DNA from: Klebsiella oxytoca
GTDB taxonomy: Bacteria; Pseudomonadota; Gammaproteobacteria; Enterobacterales; Enterobacteriaceae
NCBI RefSeq assembly: GCF_009707385.1
Contig: NZ_CP046115.1
Location: 3,472,001 to 3,536,000 of the forward strand
Length of the DNA stretch: 64,000 bases
Direction of reading: 5' to 3'
A model generated the notes under the pieces. The model was not told the DNA's origin. It did not search any database and saw only the letters and a list, made by a program, of their open reading frames with translations. This document shows positions 17,546-27,668 of this stretch, piece after piece. Made by a program: the position numbers and the translations under genes. Position 1 is the first letter of the stretch. Each line of letters starts with the position of its first letter.

Positions 17546-18088
17546 ATGAACAAATTGGCACTCGTCGTTATTTCAGCACTGTCCCTGAGCTCAGCTGCGG
17601 CTCTGGCCGATACCGTTACGGTGAACGGCGGGACGGTACATTTTAAAGGGGAAGTGGTTAACGCCGCCTGCGCGGTTGACGCAGGCTCTCTCGATCAGAC
17701 CGTTCAGTTAGGCCAGGTGCGTACAGCGAAACTCGCCACCGCGGGCAGCACCAGCTCGGCAGTTGGTTTTAACATCCAGCTGAATGACTGTGACATCACG
17801 GTTTCTGAAAAAGCGGCCATCGCGTTTGCCGGCACGGCAATTAATAGCACCAACCCAACGGTACTGGCTCTGCAGAACTCCGCTGCAGGCGGCGCGACCA
17901 ACGTCGGCGTGCAGATCCTCGATCGTACCGGTACTCCGCTGACCGTGGATGGCGCAACCTTCAGCGCGCAGACCACGTTAAGTAACGGTACCAACGTCAT
18001 CCCGTTCCAGGCGCGTTACTTCGCGACCGGCATAGCGACAGCCGGTGCCGCTAACGCTGACGCCACCTTTAAAGTTCAGTACGAGTAA
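17546..18088 (+). CDS. fimA: type 1 fimbrial major subunit FimA
   Basis: A 180-residue pilin. The signal peptide ends at ALA-D (residue 22). The mature chain has the conserved cysteine pair (NAACAVDAG and LNDCDI) and the C-terminal FKVQYE donor-groove strand with penultimate Tyr. It polymerises into the pilus rod by donor-strand exchange. Strong Shine-Dalgarno AAGGAGA about 7 nt upstream. A 6-bp hairpin (TGAAGC-ATC-GCTTCA) and a T-rich run lie between the LuxR stop and this gene and might partly attenuate read-through. Confidence 0.93.
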   Translation: MNKLALVVISALSLSSAAALADTVTVNGGTVHFKGEVVNAACAVDAGSLDQTVQLGQVRTAKLATAGSTSSAVGFNIQLNDCDITVSEKAAIAFAGTAINSTNPTVLALQNSAAGGATNVGVQILDRTGTPLTVDGATFSAQTTLSNGTNVIPFQARYFATGIATAGAANADATFKVQYE

Positions 18089-18160
18089 TTTCTTCATCTT
18101 GCAGGGAAGCGCGTCGGGCCAGGATGGCCCGTTATCCGAATAAGACCGAGGGTGATAACG

Positions 18161-18700
18161 ATGCAAAGGATGAAGTCAGGTTTGTTGATATTTCTGTTGC
18201 CGCCGCTGGCGCTGGCTGGCGGCAGTTGGGACGTCATGCTGCCCGGCGGAAACATGCGTTTCCAGGGAATAGTCATTGCCGAGTCCTGTCGCGTTGAAGT
18301 CGGCGATCGCCAGATGACGGTCAATATGGGGCAAATCAGCAGCAATCGATTTCATTCTGCAGGAGAGGATGCCAATCCGGTTCCTTTCACCATTCACCTG
18401 CAGGAGTGCAGCACCGCCGTGAGCCAGCACGTTGGCGTGGCGTTTCACGGCGTCGCCGATGGCAAAAATCCGGATGTGCTTTCGGTGGGTGAAGGACCAG
18501 GGATTGCCACCGGTATTGGTGTCGCCCTGTTTGACAAAACGGGCAGCTTTATCCCGCTCAATGCGCCTCCAGGGACCTGGACGCAGCTGCATACGGGCCC
18601 TACCACCCTGCATTTTATTGCGAAATATCGTTCCACCGGGAATCAGGTCACCGGAGGGGCTGCAAATGCTCAGGCCTGGTTTTCCCTGACCTACCAGTAG
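18161..18700 (+). CDS. fimI: fimbrial minor subunit FimI-like
   Basis: 179 residues from ATG 18161, with GAGG 9 nt upstream; a GTG three codons earlier and an ATG three codons later are alternatives. Signal peptide followed by a pilin fold: cysteine pair (AESCRVEV and LQECSTAV) and C-terminal WFSLTYQ. Position between fimA and the chaperone gene is that of fimI. In Klebsiella and E. coli FimI is thought to end or anchor the rod in the usher. Confidence 0.85.
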   Translation: MQRMKSGLLIFLLPPLALAGGSWDVMLPGGNMRFQGIVIAESCRVEVGDRQMTVNMGQISSNRFHSAGEDANPVPFTIHLQECSTAVSQHVGVAFHGVADGKNPDVLSVGEGPGIATGIGVALFDKTGSFIPLNAPPGTWTQLHTGPTTLHFIAKYRSTGNQVTGGAANAQAWFSLTYQ

Positions 18701-18746
18701 TCAGTACCGGGAACAGGAAATGACAGTGAGTAAAACAGAGGTAAAT

Positions 18747-19460
18747 ATGAAAAATACACTGGGTACCATGCGCGGGATGCGCGCTCTACTGGCAGGATTT
18801 ATCCTGACTGCGGCCACCGGTCTGGCCGCTCCCGCCGAAGCAGGCGTGGCGCTGGGGGCGACCCGCGTCATCTATCCTGCCGGACAGAAGCAGGTTCAGC
18901 TGGCGGTCACCAATAACGACGAAAAGAGCACCTTTCTGATCCAGTCATGGGTGGAAAACGCTGACGGCGCAAAAGACGGAAGTTTTGTGATTACTCCCCC
19001 GCTGTTCGCGATGCAGGGCAAAAAAGAGAACACCCTGCGCATCATTGATGCGACCAACAACCAGCTGCCGCAGGACCGGGAAAGCCTGTTCTGGATGAAC
19101 GTCAAGGCTATCCCGTCGATGGATAAATCAAAGCTCAGCGACAATACCCTGCAGCTGGCGATTATCAGCCGCATCAAGCTCTACTATCGCCCGGCAAAAC
19201 TGGCGCTGCCGCCGGATCAGGCCGCAGAGAAACTGAGATTCCGCCGCAGCGCCGGCTCACTGACGCTGATCAACCCCACTCCGTACTATCTGACGGTCAC
19301 CGAGCTCAATGCCGGAACCCGGATACTGGAAAATGCCCTCGTTCCTCCGCTAGGGGAAGCCAGAGTCTCACTGCCATCCGACGCAGGCAGCGAGATTACC
19401 TACCGAACCATTAACGACTACGGCGCACTGACCCCGCGATTGAAAGGCGTAATGCAATAA
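18747..19460 (+). CDS. fimC: periplasmic pilus chaperone FimC
   Basis: 237 residues from ATG 18747, with GAGG 6 nt upstream; a longer start at 18720 has poor spacing. Signal peptide to about residue 35, then two Ig-like domains. The G1-strand and subunit-binding region read LFAMQGKKENTLRIID. The conserved Arg of the active cleft is in GVALGATRVIYPAGQKQVQLAVTN, and LFWMNVKAIP is the family signature. It folds pilus subunits and carries them to the usher. Confidence 0.93.
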   Translation: MKNTLGTMRGMRALLAGFILTAATGLAAPAEAGVALGATRVIYPAGQKQVQLAVTNNDEKSTFLIQSWVENADGAKDGSFVITPPLFAMQGKKENTLRIIDATNNQLPQDRESLFWMNVKAIPSMDKSKLSDNTLQLAIISRIKLYYRPAKLALPPDQAAEKLRFRRSAGSLTLINPTPYYLTVTELNAGTRILENALVPPLGEARVSLPSDAGSEITYRTINDYGALTPRLKGVMQ

Positions 19461-19533
19461 ATGAACGGGGAGCAGCGCTCTCCCCCTGAACTAAAAAATA
19501 TTGATTGCCGGGCGATTTTGTACCGGAGGGACT

Positions 19534-22161
19534 ATGTCACATCTAAAATATGGACTTGACCGTTTGGATACCCGGCGCATGGCGACTGGATCGGCGCACG
19601 TATTCGCGAAGCTCCCCCTTGCCTTTTTATTTGCCTCTCCGATTTTTAACACACAGGCGGAGATCTATTTTAATCCGCGTTTTTTAGCCGACGACCCTGC
19701 TGCGGTGGCGGATCTGTCCAGTTTTGAAAAAGGCCAGGAGCTGCCGCCAGGAACCTATCGCGCGGATATCTACCTGAATGACGGCTATATGACCACCCGC
19801 GATGTCACCTTTAATATCGACGAAAAAGGCCACGGGCTGGCCCCGTGTCTGACGCGCGGACAGCTGGCCAGCATGGGCGTCAATACCACTGCAATCGCCG
19901 GAATTGACGTGCTGGCCGTGGACACCTGCGTACCGTTAACTGAGATGATCAAAGAGGCCACCATCCGTTTCGACGTCGGCCTGCAGCGGCTTTATTTGAC
20001 CATTCCCCAGACGTTTATGGGCAACCGCGCCCGCGGCTACATCCCGCCCGAGCTCTGGGACCACGGGATTAACGCCGGGCTGCTGAACTATAACTTCACC
20101 GGCAACAACGTCCACAACGATGTCAGCGGCAGCAGCAACTACGCGTATCTGAACCTGCAGAGCGGGCTGAACCTCGGCGCCTGGCGCCTGCGCGACAATA
20201 CCACCTGGAGCTACAGCAGCAACGGCAGATCGTCGACCAGTGAAAATAAGTGGCAGCACGTTAACAGCTGGCTGGAGCGTGATATCACTCCGCTGCGCTC
20301 GCGCCTGACGCTGGGCGACAGCTATACCAACGGCGATGTCTTCGACGGCCTCAACTTCCGCGGCGCGCAGCTCGCCTCCGACGACAATATGCTGCCGGAC
20401 AGCCAGAAAGGGTTTGCCCCGGTTATTCACGGCATTGCCCGCGGCACGGCGCAGGTCTCGGTGAAACAGAACGGCTATGAGATCTACCAGAGCACGGTGC
20501 CGCCTGGCCCGTTCACCATCAACGATCTCTACTCCGCGGGCAACGGTGGCGACCTGCAGGTGACCATCAAGGAGGCCGACGGCAGCAGCCAGGTCTTTAC
20601 CGTCCCTTATTCGTCCGTTCCGGTGCTCCAGCGCGAAGGCCATACCCGCTATGCCGTTACCGCCGGGGAGTATCGTAGCGGTAGCAATCAGCAGGAAAAG
20701 CCGAAGTTCTTCCAGGGTACCCTGATGCACGGTCTTCCGGCGGGCTGGACGCTGTACGGCGGCACCCAGCTGGCGGACCGCTACCGCGCCTTTAACCTCG
20801 GCGTCGGGAAAAACATGGGTGAACTGGGCGCGCTGTCGCTGGACATCACCCAGGCCAACGCCACCCTTCCCGATGACAGCGATCATCAGGGTCAATCGGT
20901 ACGTTTCCTCTACAACAAATCGCTGACCGATACCGGCACCAATATCCAGCTGGTGGGCTACCGCTACTCGACCCGCGGCTATTTCAGCTTCGCCGATACC
21001 ACTTACAACCGGATGAGCGGTTACAACGTCGAAACCCAGGACGGGGTGATTGAAGTGAAGCCTAAATTCACCGACTACTACAACCTCGCTTACAACAAGC
21101 GCGGCAAAATCCAGGCCAGCGTGACCCAGCAGTTAGGCCGCACCGCCACGCTTTATCTGAGCGGCAGCCACCAGACCTACTGGGGGACCGGTAAGGCCGA
21201 TCGACAGGTACAGCTCGGACTGAACGCCGCCGTCGACGATATCAACTGGACCCTGAGCTACAGCCTGACCCAAAACGCCTGGCAGCAGGGCCGCGACCAG
21301 ATGCTGGCTCTCAACGTGAATATTCCATTCAGCCACTGGATGCGCTCGGACAGCACCTCCGCCTGGCGACACGCCAGCGCCAGCTACAGCATGTCCAACG
21401 ATCTGAACGGCAGAACCACCAGCCTTGCCGGCCTGTACGGCACGCTGCTGGAGGATAACAACCTGAGCTACAGCGTACAGACCGGCTACGCCGGCGGCGG
21501 AGATGGCAACAGCGGCGGCACCGGATACGCGGCGCTGAACTACCGCGGTGGCTACGGCAACGCCAACGTCGGCTACAGCCGCAGCGACGGCATCAAACAG
21601 CTTTACTACGGCCTGAGCGGCGGCGTGCTGGCCCACGCCGACGGTATCACCCTGAGCCAGCCGCTGAACGAAACGACGGTGCTAATCAAAGCCTCCGGTG
21701 CGGACAATGTAAAAGTGGAAAACCAGACCGGGGTCAGGACCGACTGGCGCGGCTACGCCGTACTGCCCTATGCCACCGAATACCGGGAAAACCGGATAGC
21801 ACTGAATACCAATACGCTGGCCGATAACGTCGACCTTGACGATGCGGTAGCCAGCGTGGTGCCAACCCGCGGAGCGATTGTCCGCGCCGAATTTAAAGCT
21901 CACATCGGGCTTAAGCTGCTGATGTCGCTTATCTATAACGGTAAGCCGGTTCCCTTCGGCGCGCTGGTTACCTCCGACGGCAGCCAGGGCAGCAGCATCG
22001 TCGCCGATAACGGTCAGGTCTACCTGAGCGGAATGCCGTTGGCGGGCAAGGTGCGTGCGAAATGGGGAGAAGAACCGAATGCCAGCTGCGAAGCTAACTA
22101 CAGCCTGCCGCCGGAAAGTCAGAACCAGACGCTAAGCCAGCTGTCAGCCGAGTGCCGATAA
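19534..22161 (+). CDS. fimD: outer-membrane usher FimD
   Basis: 875 residues from ATG 19534, preceded by GGAGGG; an in-frame TTG at 19501 is not needed. Signal peptide, then the N-terminal chaperone-binding domain ([13 protein letters not shown] onward), a 24-stranded barrel with the plug domain near residues 220-320 ([21 protein letters not shown]), and two C-terminal domains ending with the conserved cysteine pair (NASCEANY and SAECR). Full length for the family (about 870). Confidence 0.95.
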   Translation: MSHLKYGLDRLDTRRMATGSAHVFAKLPLAFLFASPIFNTQAEIYFNPRFLADDPAAVADLSSFEKGQELPPGTYRADIYLNDGYMTTRDVTFNIDEKGHGLAPCLTRGQLASMGVNTTAIAGIDVLAVDTCVPLTEMIKEATIRFDVGLQRLYLTIPQTFMGNRARGYIPPELWDHGINAGLLNYNFTGNNVHNDVSGSSNYAYLNLQSGLNLGAWRLRDNTTWSYSSNGRSSTSENKWQHVNSWLERDITPLRSRLTLGDSYTNGDVFDGLNFRGAQLASDDNMLPDSQKGFAPVIHGIARGTAQVSVKQNGYEIYQSTVPPGPFTINDLYSAGNGGDLQVTIKEADGSSQVFTVPYSSVPVLQREGHTRYAVTAGEYRSGSNQQEKPKFFQGTLMHGLPAGWTLYGGTQLADRYRAFNLGVGKNMGELGALSLDITQANATLPDDSDHQGQSVRFLYNKSLTDTGTNIQLVGYRYSTRGYFSFADTTYNRMSGYNVETQDGVIEVKPKFTDYYNLAYNKRGKIQASVTQQLGRTATLYLSGSHQTYWGTGKADRQVQLGLNAAVDDINWTLSYSLTQNAWQQGRDQMLALNVNIPFSHWMRSDSTSAWRHASASYSMSNDLNGRTTSLAGLYGTLLEDNNLSYSVQTGYAGGGDGNSGGTGYAALNYRGGYGNANVGYSRSDGIKQLYYGLSGGVLAHADGITLSQPLNETTVLIKASGADNVKVENQTGVRTDWRGYAVLPYATEYRENRIALNTNTLADNVDLDDAVASVVPTRGAIVRAEFKAHIGLKLLMSLIYNGKPVPFGALVTSDGSQGSSIVADNGQVYLSGMPLAGKVRAKWGEEPNASCEANYSLPPESQNQTLSQLSAECR

Positions 22162-22168
22162 GGAAACC

Positions 22169-22702
22169 ATGATGATGAAAAAAAACCTGTATCTGCTAAG
22201 CGCCCTTCTTTCTCTGGCGGTCACCGATGCTTACGCGGCAGACAGTACCATCACCATCAACGGCTACGTTCGGGATAACGCCTGTGCCGTTGCGGGCGAA
22301 TCGAAAGAGTTTACCGTCGACCTGATGAACAACGCCGCAAAGCAGTTCCATGCGGTTGGTGCTACCACTCCTCTAGTGCCCTTTCGCATCGTGCTTTCCC
22401 CCTGCGGCAGCGCGGTCACCGCGGTGAAGGTGGGATTCGTTGGTATTGCCGATAGCGTCAATACCGACCTGTTAAAACTTGACGGCGGTCCGTCAGCTGC
22501 GGCGGGCATGGGCGTGCAGATCCTTGACGCGCAGCAGAGGATGCTGCCGCTTAATGCTGCATCACCGGCCATTTCCTGGACGACGCTGACCCCCAGCCAG
22601 ACCAATACGCTGAACTTTTATGCCCGTCTGATGGCCACTCAGGTACCGGTTACCGCCGGGCTCGTTAATGCAACCGCAACGTTCACGCTTGAATTTCAGT
22701 AA
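22169..22702 (+). CDS. fimF: fimbrial tip subunit FimF
   Basis: 177 residues. Signal peptide cleaved after AYA-A. The mature pilin domain begins [17 protein letters not shown] and has the paired cysteine in LSPCGSAV and a C-terminal FTLEFQ strand. Start is the first of three ATGs (AAGGAAACC upstream). 7 bp after fimD. In type 1 pili FimF joins the rod to FimG. Confidence 0.9.
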   Translation: MMMKKNLYLLSALLSLAVTDAYAADSTITINGYVRDNACAVAGESKEFTVDLMNNAAKQFHAVGATTPLVPFRIVLSPCGSAVTAVKVGFVGIADSVNTDLLKLDGGPSAAAGMGVQILDAQQRMLPLNAASPAISWTTLTPSQTNTLNFYARLMATQVPVTAGLVNATATFTLEFQ

Positions 22703-22714
22703 CCGGAGGCGCTG

Positions 22715-23218
22715 ATGAAATCGACCCATGCCGGATGGCTGCTGGCTGCAATACTGGCGGCGTCCTCCCCGACGCTGCAGGCCGCCGACGTCACCATTAC
22801 CGTTAACGGAAAAGTGGTCGCCAAACCCTGTACCGTTTCCACCCCCAATGCCACCGTCGAGCTAGGCGATCTCTACACCTTTAACCTGATATCAGCCGGA
22901 TCTTCTTCATCCTGGCACAGCGTGGTGCTCAACCTGAGCAACTGTCCGATCGGCACATCACGGGTTACCGCCACCTTCAGCGGTACGGCGGATGCCACCG
23001 GTTACTACAGAAACCAGGGTACCGCCGGAAATATCCAGCTGGAGCTGCAGGATACCAACGGTACCACGCTGAACAACGGCGCCAAAAAAGAAGTACAGGT
23101 TGATGACACCACCCAGGCCGTCAGCTTTCCGCTACGGGTCAGGGCGCTGACGGTTAACGGCGGTGCCACCCAGGGAACGATTCTGGCGGTGATAAACATC
23201 ACCTACACCTACGCCTGA
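22715..23218 (+). CDS. fimG: fimbrial tip subunit FimG
   Basis: 167 residues, the size of E. coli FimG. Signal peptide ending LQA-A, then DVTITVNGKVVAKPCTVST, which matches the FimG N-terminal extension used to complement FimH. Cysteine pair (KPCTVS and SNCPIG) and C-terminal NITYTYA. 12 bp after fimF. Confidence 0.93.
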   Translation: MKSTHAGWLLAAILAASSPTLQAADVTITVNGKVVAKPCTVSTPNATVELGDLYTFNLISAGSSSSWHSVVLNLSNCPIGTSRVTATFSGTADATGYYRNQGTAGNIQLELQDTNGTTLNNGAKKEVQVDDTTQAVSFPLRVRALTVNGGATQGTILAVINITYTYA

Positions 23219-23235
23219 GCCTGGAGAACAGAGTA

Positions 23236-24141
23236 ATGAAAAAAATGCTAACCCTGCTGATCGCGCTGCTGCTGGCTGGCTGGTCGCTCAACGCCTGGTC
23301 ATTCGCCTGCAGAACCGCCTCCGGGGTCACAATCCCTATCGGCGGCGGCTCGGCGAACGTTTACGTGAATCTCGCCCCGGCGGTCAGCGTCGGACAGAAC
23401 CTGGTCGTCGATCTCTCGACGCAGATTTTTTGCCATAACGATTTTCCGGAAACCATGATTGACTACGTGACGTTACAGCGCGGTTCGGCATATGGCGGCG
23501 TGCTGTCGAGCTTTTCCGGCACCGTCAGGTACAACGGCGCCAGCTACCCGTTTCCCACCACCAGCGAAACGGCGCGGATGACGTATAATTCCATTATCGA
23601 CAGACCCTGGCCTACCGTCCTCTACTTGACCCCCATCAGTAGCGCTGGCGGGGTCGCCATTTCCGCCGGTTCGTTAATCGCCGTGCTGATCCTGCGCCAG
23701 ACAAACAACATAGATAACGATGACTTTCAGTTCGTGTGGAACATTTATGCCAACAACGACGTTGTCGTGCCAACCGGCGGCTGCGATGTTTCAGCCCGCA
23801 ACGTCACGGTGACGCTGCCGGAATATCCAGCTTCCGCCGCCATTCCGCTAACGGTTTACTGCGCCCAAAGCCAGAAGCTGGGCTATTACCTCTCTGGCAC
23901 CACGGAAGACGCTGGCAATTCGATCTTTACCAATACGGCAACGGCCTCACCGGCAAAAGGAATTGGTATTCAGCTAACGCGTAACAATAGCATTGTTCCC
24001 ACCAATAGCCTGGTGTCGCTAGGGTCAGTAGGCAGCTCAGCGGTCAGCCTGGGATTAACCGCCAACTATGCGCGCACCAGCGGACAGGTGACGGCAGGCA
24101 ACGTGCAATCCATCATCGGGGTGACCTTTGTTTATGAATAA
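23236..24141 (+). CDS. fimH: mannose-specific tip adhesin FimH
   Basis: A 301-residue two-domain adhesin. After the signal peptide the mature protein begins FACRTASG. The lectin domain keeps the known mannose-pocket residues: the N-terminal Phe, the Asn-Asp pair in FCHNDFPE, and the QTNNIDNDDF loop with the Gln, Asn and Asp contacts. A pilin domain starts near TGGCDVSARNVTVTLP. The sequence is very close to the E. coli protein as I recall it, so mannose binding is expected. It ends 8 bp inside fimK. Confidence 0.96.
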   Translation: MKKMLTLLIALLLAGWSLNAWSFACRTASGVTIPIGGGSANVYVNLAPAVSVGQNLVVDLSTQIFCHNDFPETMIDYVTLQRGSAYGGVLSSFSGTVRYNGASYPFPTTSETARMTYNSIIDRPWPTVLYLTPISSAGGVAISAGSLIAVLILRQTNNIDNDDFQFVWNIYANNDVVVPTGGCDVSARNVTVTLPEYPASAAIPLTVYCAQSQKLGYYLSGTTEDAGNSIFTNTATASPAKGIGIQLTRNNSIVPTNSLVSLGSVGSSAVSLGLTANYARTSGQVTAGNVQSIIGVTFVYE

Positions 24142-25603
24142 CCCCATCCTCACCAACCATAAAGCGCAGGTGGACTACATCCTGTCACCTTGTTCACTTG
24201 CCGCTGCGGGACTGGCGCAAATAATAGAAGAAGAGGGAGCCAGGCCCATCATGCTGCCTTTCACGCAGCAGGAAGTTCCAGCCGGCGCGCGGCGCGTAGT
24301 GGTATTTTTACCCGAGTCTCCAGCCTGGCTACTCGAGACCCTCAAACAGGCGGCGATGCTGCTGGAACGTTCAGCAACACCTCTGCCGATGCTGATCCTC
24401 AGCCGCAGCCCGGCCAGCTGGCTGTGGCATACCCTGCAGCATCAGGTCGTCGACAGACACCTGCTTTCTGCAGTAAAGGCCGCGGCATCCGATCTTCCGG
24501 TCCCTTGCCTGGGCACGCTGCTTCGTGACTCAATCCTTGACGGATATCCTTCGCTTGAAGAACTGGCAGAGGAAGAGACGCGGGTTGTCGGAAAGCGCCC
24601 TGCCGGACTGACGAAACCGGAACTGACCGCTATCCTCGGTCTACTGTGCGGATATAGCGCCAGCGCGCAGGCAAAACGCCGCGGCATCAGTCATAAGACG
24701 CTCTATAACCAAAGAACCGCAGGATTGAAAAAAATGGTGGAACACCATCCTCGAATGGCTCCCGGTTTTCCCGGCAGTCAGATAAGAGAACAGAAAAGCG
24801 ATCCTGGCGCCGCCCTTTCCTCTTTTGAGCGTGAGCTGGTCCATGCTATCCACAGCCGACGGCTTTATCCGACTTTTCAGCCCATTACCAATGAACATCT
24901 ACAGCTACGTGGGATTGAGGTTCTCCCCCGCTGGAACAGAAACGGCTGCATTCTGCTACCCGACGAGTTTTTACCGCAAATTCGCGCGGAATACGCCTGG
25001 CTGGTACTGACCGCTTTTGTGCTTCAGCAAGCCGTGCAGAATATCAACCAGTATCGAGGCGAGTTCTATTTCTCGGTAAATATCCCGGCCGCTATCGCCA
25101 GCAATGAAAACCTGCTCCGTATGATGGAAACCGCTCGCCAGCAGCTACGTCGGCCACAAATGTCGCAGAGGCTGGTACTGGAATTTGCCGAAAACATCGA
25201 CTTCAGCGGTCACGGAAAAATAGCCGACAATATCGCCAGGCTGCAAAAGCGCGGCTTTCGGATCATGCTTGATGGCTGTTTTTCACAAAGCAGCATAACG
25301 TTTCCGGCGCGCGCGTGCCGTTTTAACGCCTACAAGCTGGATAAAAGCATCGTCAATGATATGCAGCGCGACCCGCATGCGCTGGTACTGATTAAGAGCC
25401 TGATCTATTACGCTCAGCTCACCGGGAGCCGCTGTATCGCCGAGGGCGTCGACAGCCTGGACAGATTCAACAGATTGAAAGCGCTGGGGCTCAACCATTT
25501 TCAGGGAAGCTATATCTCTTCGCCGGTAGACAGAGATGACTTAACGGAGCTTATTTTGCAGCTTTCATGCGCTGTAGGATATCAAGCCGATATCGCGGTA
25601 TAG
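24134..25603 (+). CDS. fimK: FimK: HTH plus EAL-domain protein of the fim operon
   Basis: 489 residues from ATG 24134, which overlaps the fimH stop by 8 bp; a TTG two codons upstream is possible. An N-terminal domain of about 150 residues of unknown fold is followed by a LuxR-like HTH (about 160-200; KRRGISHKTLYNQRTAGLKKM) and a C-terminal EAL domain. The EAL motif reads IEVL. The Asn (FSVNIP), Glu (LEFAENIDF), Lys (YKLDKS), Glu (IAEGVD) and Gln (HFQGSYI) positions are kept, but the loop-6 DDFGTG signature is LDGCFS. FimK is typical of Klebsiella fim operons, where its EAL domain affects piliation and capsule. Catalysis here is uncertain. Confidence 0.9.
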   Translation: MNNPILTNHKAQVDYILSPCSLAAAGLAQIIEEEGARPIMLPFTQQEVPAGARRVVVFLPESPAWLLETLKQAAMLLERSATPLPMLILSRSPASWLWHTLQHQVVDRHLLSAVKAAASDLPVPCLGTLLRDSILDGYPSLEELAEEETRVVGKRPAGLTKPELTAILGLLCGYSASAQAKRRGISHKTLYNQRTAGLKKMVEHHPRMAPGFPGSQIREQKSDPGAALSSFERELVHAIHSRRLYPTFQPITNEHLQLRGIEVLPRWNRNGCILLPDEFLPQIRAEYAWLVLTAFVLQQAVQNINQYRGEFYFSVNIPAAIASNENLLRMMETARQQLRRPQMSQRLVLEFAENIDFSGHGKIADNIARLQKRGFRIMLDGCFSQSSITFPARACRFNAYKLDKSIVNDMQRDPHALVLIKSLIYYAQLTGSRCIAEGVDSLDRFNRLKALGLNHFQGSYISSPVDRDDLTELILQLSCAVGYQADIAV

Positions 25604-25674
25604 CATCGACCGATATCCAGCGATAAGGATATTATTTTGCGCCTGCTGAGTCTTTCCCGGTTTATACCCAATAA

Positions 25675-25711
25675 ATACGGGTGATTGCAGATAACCTAAA
25701 ATCACCCGTAT
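25675..25711. terminator. bidirectional hairpin between fimK and the GGDEF-EAL gene
   Basis: 11-bp perfect arms (ATACGGGTGAT / ATCACCCGTAT) with a 15-nt loop, placed between convergent genes. The flanks are A/T-rich but lack a long T run, so efficiency is uncertain. Confidence 0.6.
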
Positions 25712-25739
25712 AAAAGAAAGCCTGTCTCTTATTATGTGC

Positions 25740-27668
25740 TTAATTAAGCGGCCCCGGCTTACCGATTAAATAGCCCTGCACCAGATCACAGCCTAGCTTG
25801 CGTAACGACTTCAGCTGCTCTTCGGTTTCGACCCCTTCGGCCACAATACGCATATGCAAACTTTTGCCCATACTGATAATCAACCGCACGATATCAAGGT
25901 CATCTTTCTGGCCAGGAATATTAATCACAAAAGAACGATCGATTTTTATCTTATCAAACGGGAAGTAGCTCAGGCGCGATAGCGAAGAGTAGCCGGTGCC
26001 AAAATCATCAATCGAGATCTGCACGCCAAGTTCGCGCAGCTGGCTGAGGATCTCTAAAGAGCGGGTATTTTCGTTAAAGACATCTGACTCGGTTATCTCC
26101 AGATCCAGGCGATGCGGATCGAGCCCGGTGCTTCTGAGTATTGACACCACGGTATCGGTCAGCGAACTGTTTATCAGCTGAACAGGAGATACGTTAACCG
26201 ACACCTTAAGCGGGGATGACCAGCCAGCGGCCGCTTCACAGGCGGTTCTTAATACCCACTCGCCCAACTGATTAATCAGGCCAATTTTTTCCGCCACCGG
26301 GATAAATTCAGTTGGCGGAACGCTGCCGCGTATCGGATGAAACCAGCGCACCAGCGCTTCGTAGCCGTAGATTTCACCGTTCATAGTATCGGCTATCGGC
26401 TGGTAATAAACTCTGAACTCGCCCCTGTTGAGCGCCTGAATCAGATCGTCTTCAAACGATTTATTTTCCTGCTGCCGCTGAAGCATACCCGGACGAAAAA
26501 TCTGGACGTTGCCGGAACCCTCTTTTTTTGCTTCATACAGCGCCAGATCGGCGCATTTATACAAATAATCGGTGCGGCTTTCCCCATCCGAGATAACAAT
26601 CCCGATACAGGCGCCGATCTGGATGAGCGAATCATAGATCTGATACGGCTGGCTGATCTTTTCACGGATAACGTTCGCTCGCTCCAGCGCCATCTCTTCG
26701 CTTAAATCCTGTGAGACGAGAGCAAACTCGTCGCCTCCCAGCCGGTACAACGTCTCTGACGTTTTACGAAAAAACGAAAGCCGGCTGGCCAACTCCTGCA
26801 GCAGCTTATCTCCGGCATCGTGACCCTGGGTATCGTTCACATCCTTGAAATTATCCAGGTCAAACAGCATTACCACCGCCGATCCGTTATAGGGCCGCAC
26901 CAGGTTTACAACCTCCTGCAGACGCTGCCAGAAAGAGAGCCGATTAGGCATGCCCGTCAGCGAATCATGATAGGCATCGTACTGCAGCCGACGGTTCTGC
27001 ACCTGGAGCTTTTCTTTAGAAACCTGCAGATCGTTAGCCAATAATTTCATCCGCACGTGGGCGCGGCGCAGGGTATTATTCTGCTTCAGCATCAACAGAC
27101 CCAGCGTGATACAAAGAACAATCAGCAGAATCGAAATAGCGGAATAGATGTAATACAGGTTCTGTATTTTATCGTGGGTCAGATTAACAATATCAATATC
27201 CCGGGCCAGAGACGTTGACGCAATTGAGGTCAACGGCCCGTCCAGGAGGCTCATCTCCTGCAGCATCAGCTTTAGCTGCGGTATTGTCATCTTGTCCAGC
27301 CGCTTATCCAGCTGGTCCAGGAGACGAATCAGGTGGTCAACTACCGCCTTCCGGTGAGGATCTTTACTGATAAACTTTCCCAAATCACCCTGCTGTAGCA
27401 AGGCAATCTGGCTCATCATAATTTCCAGGCGCAGACGCACCTCGTCGTGGTCGCTCCCCTTGACCCCCAGCCCCATCGCACTTAGGCGCGCCTCAAGACG
27501 CATGTACTCAGAGACTATCTGGGAAACGGACCACGAATCGGTATAACGCGTTAATTTTTGCAGCTCACTTTGCCGCTCGTGTACCAGATAGGTAATGTAT
27601 CCGGTGACAATGAAGAGCGACAAAATAATGGCAGTGAGTATTCGATTCAAGATCAAACCCTTACTCAA
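25740..27668 (-). CDS. membrane GGDEF-EAL cyclic-di-GMP enzyme
   Basis: A 642-residue protein. TM1 at about 7-27, a periplasmic helical domain of about 140 residues, TM2 near 172-194 and a short coiled linker precede GGDEF (RLGGDEF intact) and EAL (YEALVRW) domains. All EAL landmarks are present (VNVSP, DLEITES, IDDFGTGYSS, KIKIDRSF, VAEGVE), so phosphodiesterase activity is likely. GGDEF is intact, but the inhibitory RxxD I-site is not seen before it. Its start overlaps the end of the small periplasmic SUOX-fold gene by 8 bp, suggesting that protein delivers the signal to the periplasmic domain. Net direction of activity is not predictable. Confidence 0.88.
   Translation of the reverse strand: MSKGLILNRILTAIILSLFIVTGYITYLVHERQSELQKLTRYTDSWSVSQIVSEYMRLEARLSAMGLGVKGSDHDEVRLRLEIMMSQIALLQQGDLGKFISKDPHRKAVVDHLIRLLDQLDKRLDKMTIPQLKLMLQEMSLLDGPLTSIASTSLARDIDIVNLTHDKIQNLYYIYSAISILLIVLCITLGLLMLKQNNTLRRAHVRMKLLANDLQVSKEKLQVQNRRLQYDAYHDSLTGMPNRLSFWQRLQEVVNLVRPYNGSAVVMLFDLDNFKDVNDTQGHDAGDKLLQELASRLSFFRKTSETLYRLGGDEFALVSQDLSEEMALERANVIREKISQPYQIYDSLIQIGACIGIVISDGESRTDYLYKCADLALYEAKKEGSGNVQIFRPGMLQRQQENKSFEDDLIQALNRGEFRVYYQPIADTMNGEIYGYEALVRWFHPIRGSVPPTEFIPVAEKIGLINQLGEWVLRTACEAAAGWSSPLKVSVNVSPVQLINSSLTDTVVSILRSTGLDPHRLDLEITESDVFNENTRSLEILSQLRELGVQISIDDFGTGYSSLSRLSYFPFDKIKIDRSFVINIPGQKDDLDIVRLIISMGKSLHMRIVAEGVETEEQLKSLRKLGCDLVQGYLIGKPGPLN

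Noticed and set aside
19936..20895. 319-codon open frame antisense to the usher gene
   Set aside because: It lies wholly inside fimD, in the opposite strand of a GC-rich gene, and its Val/Ala/Gly/Arg-rich translation is typical of an antisense shadow.
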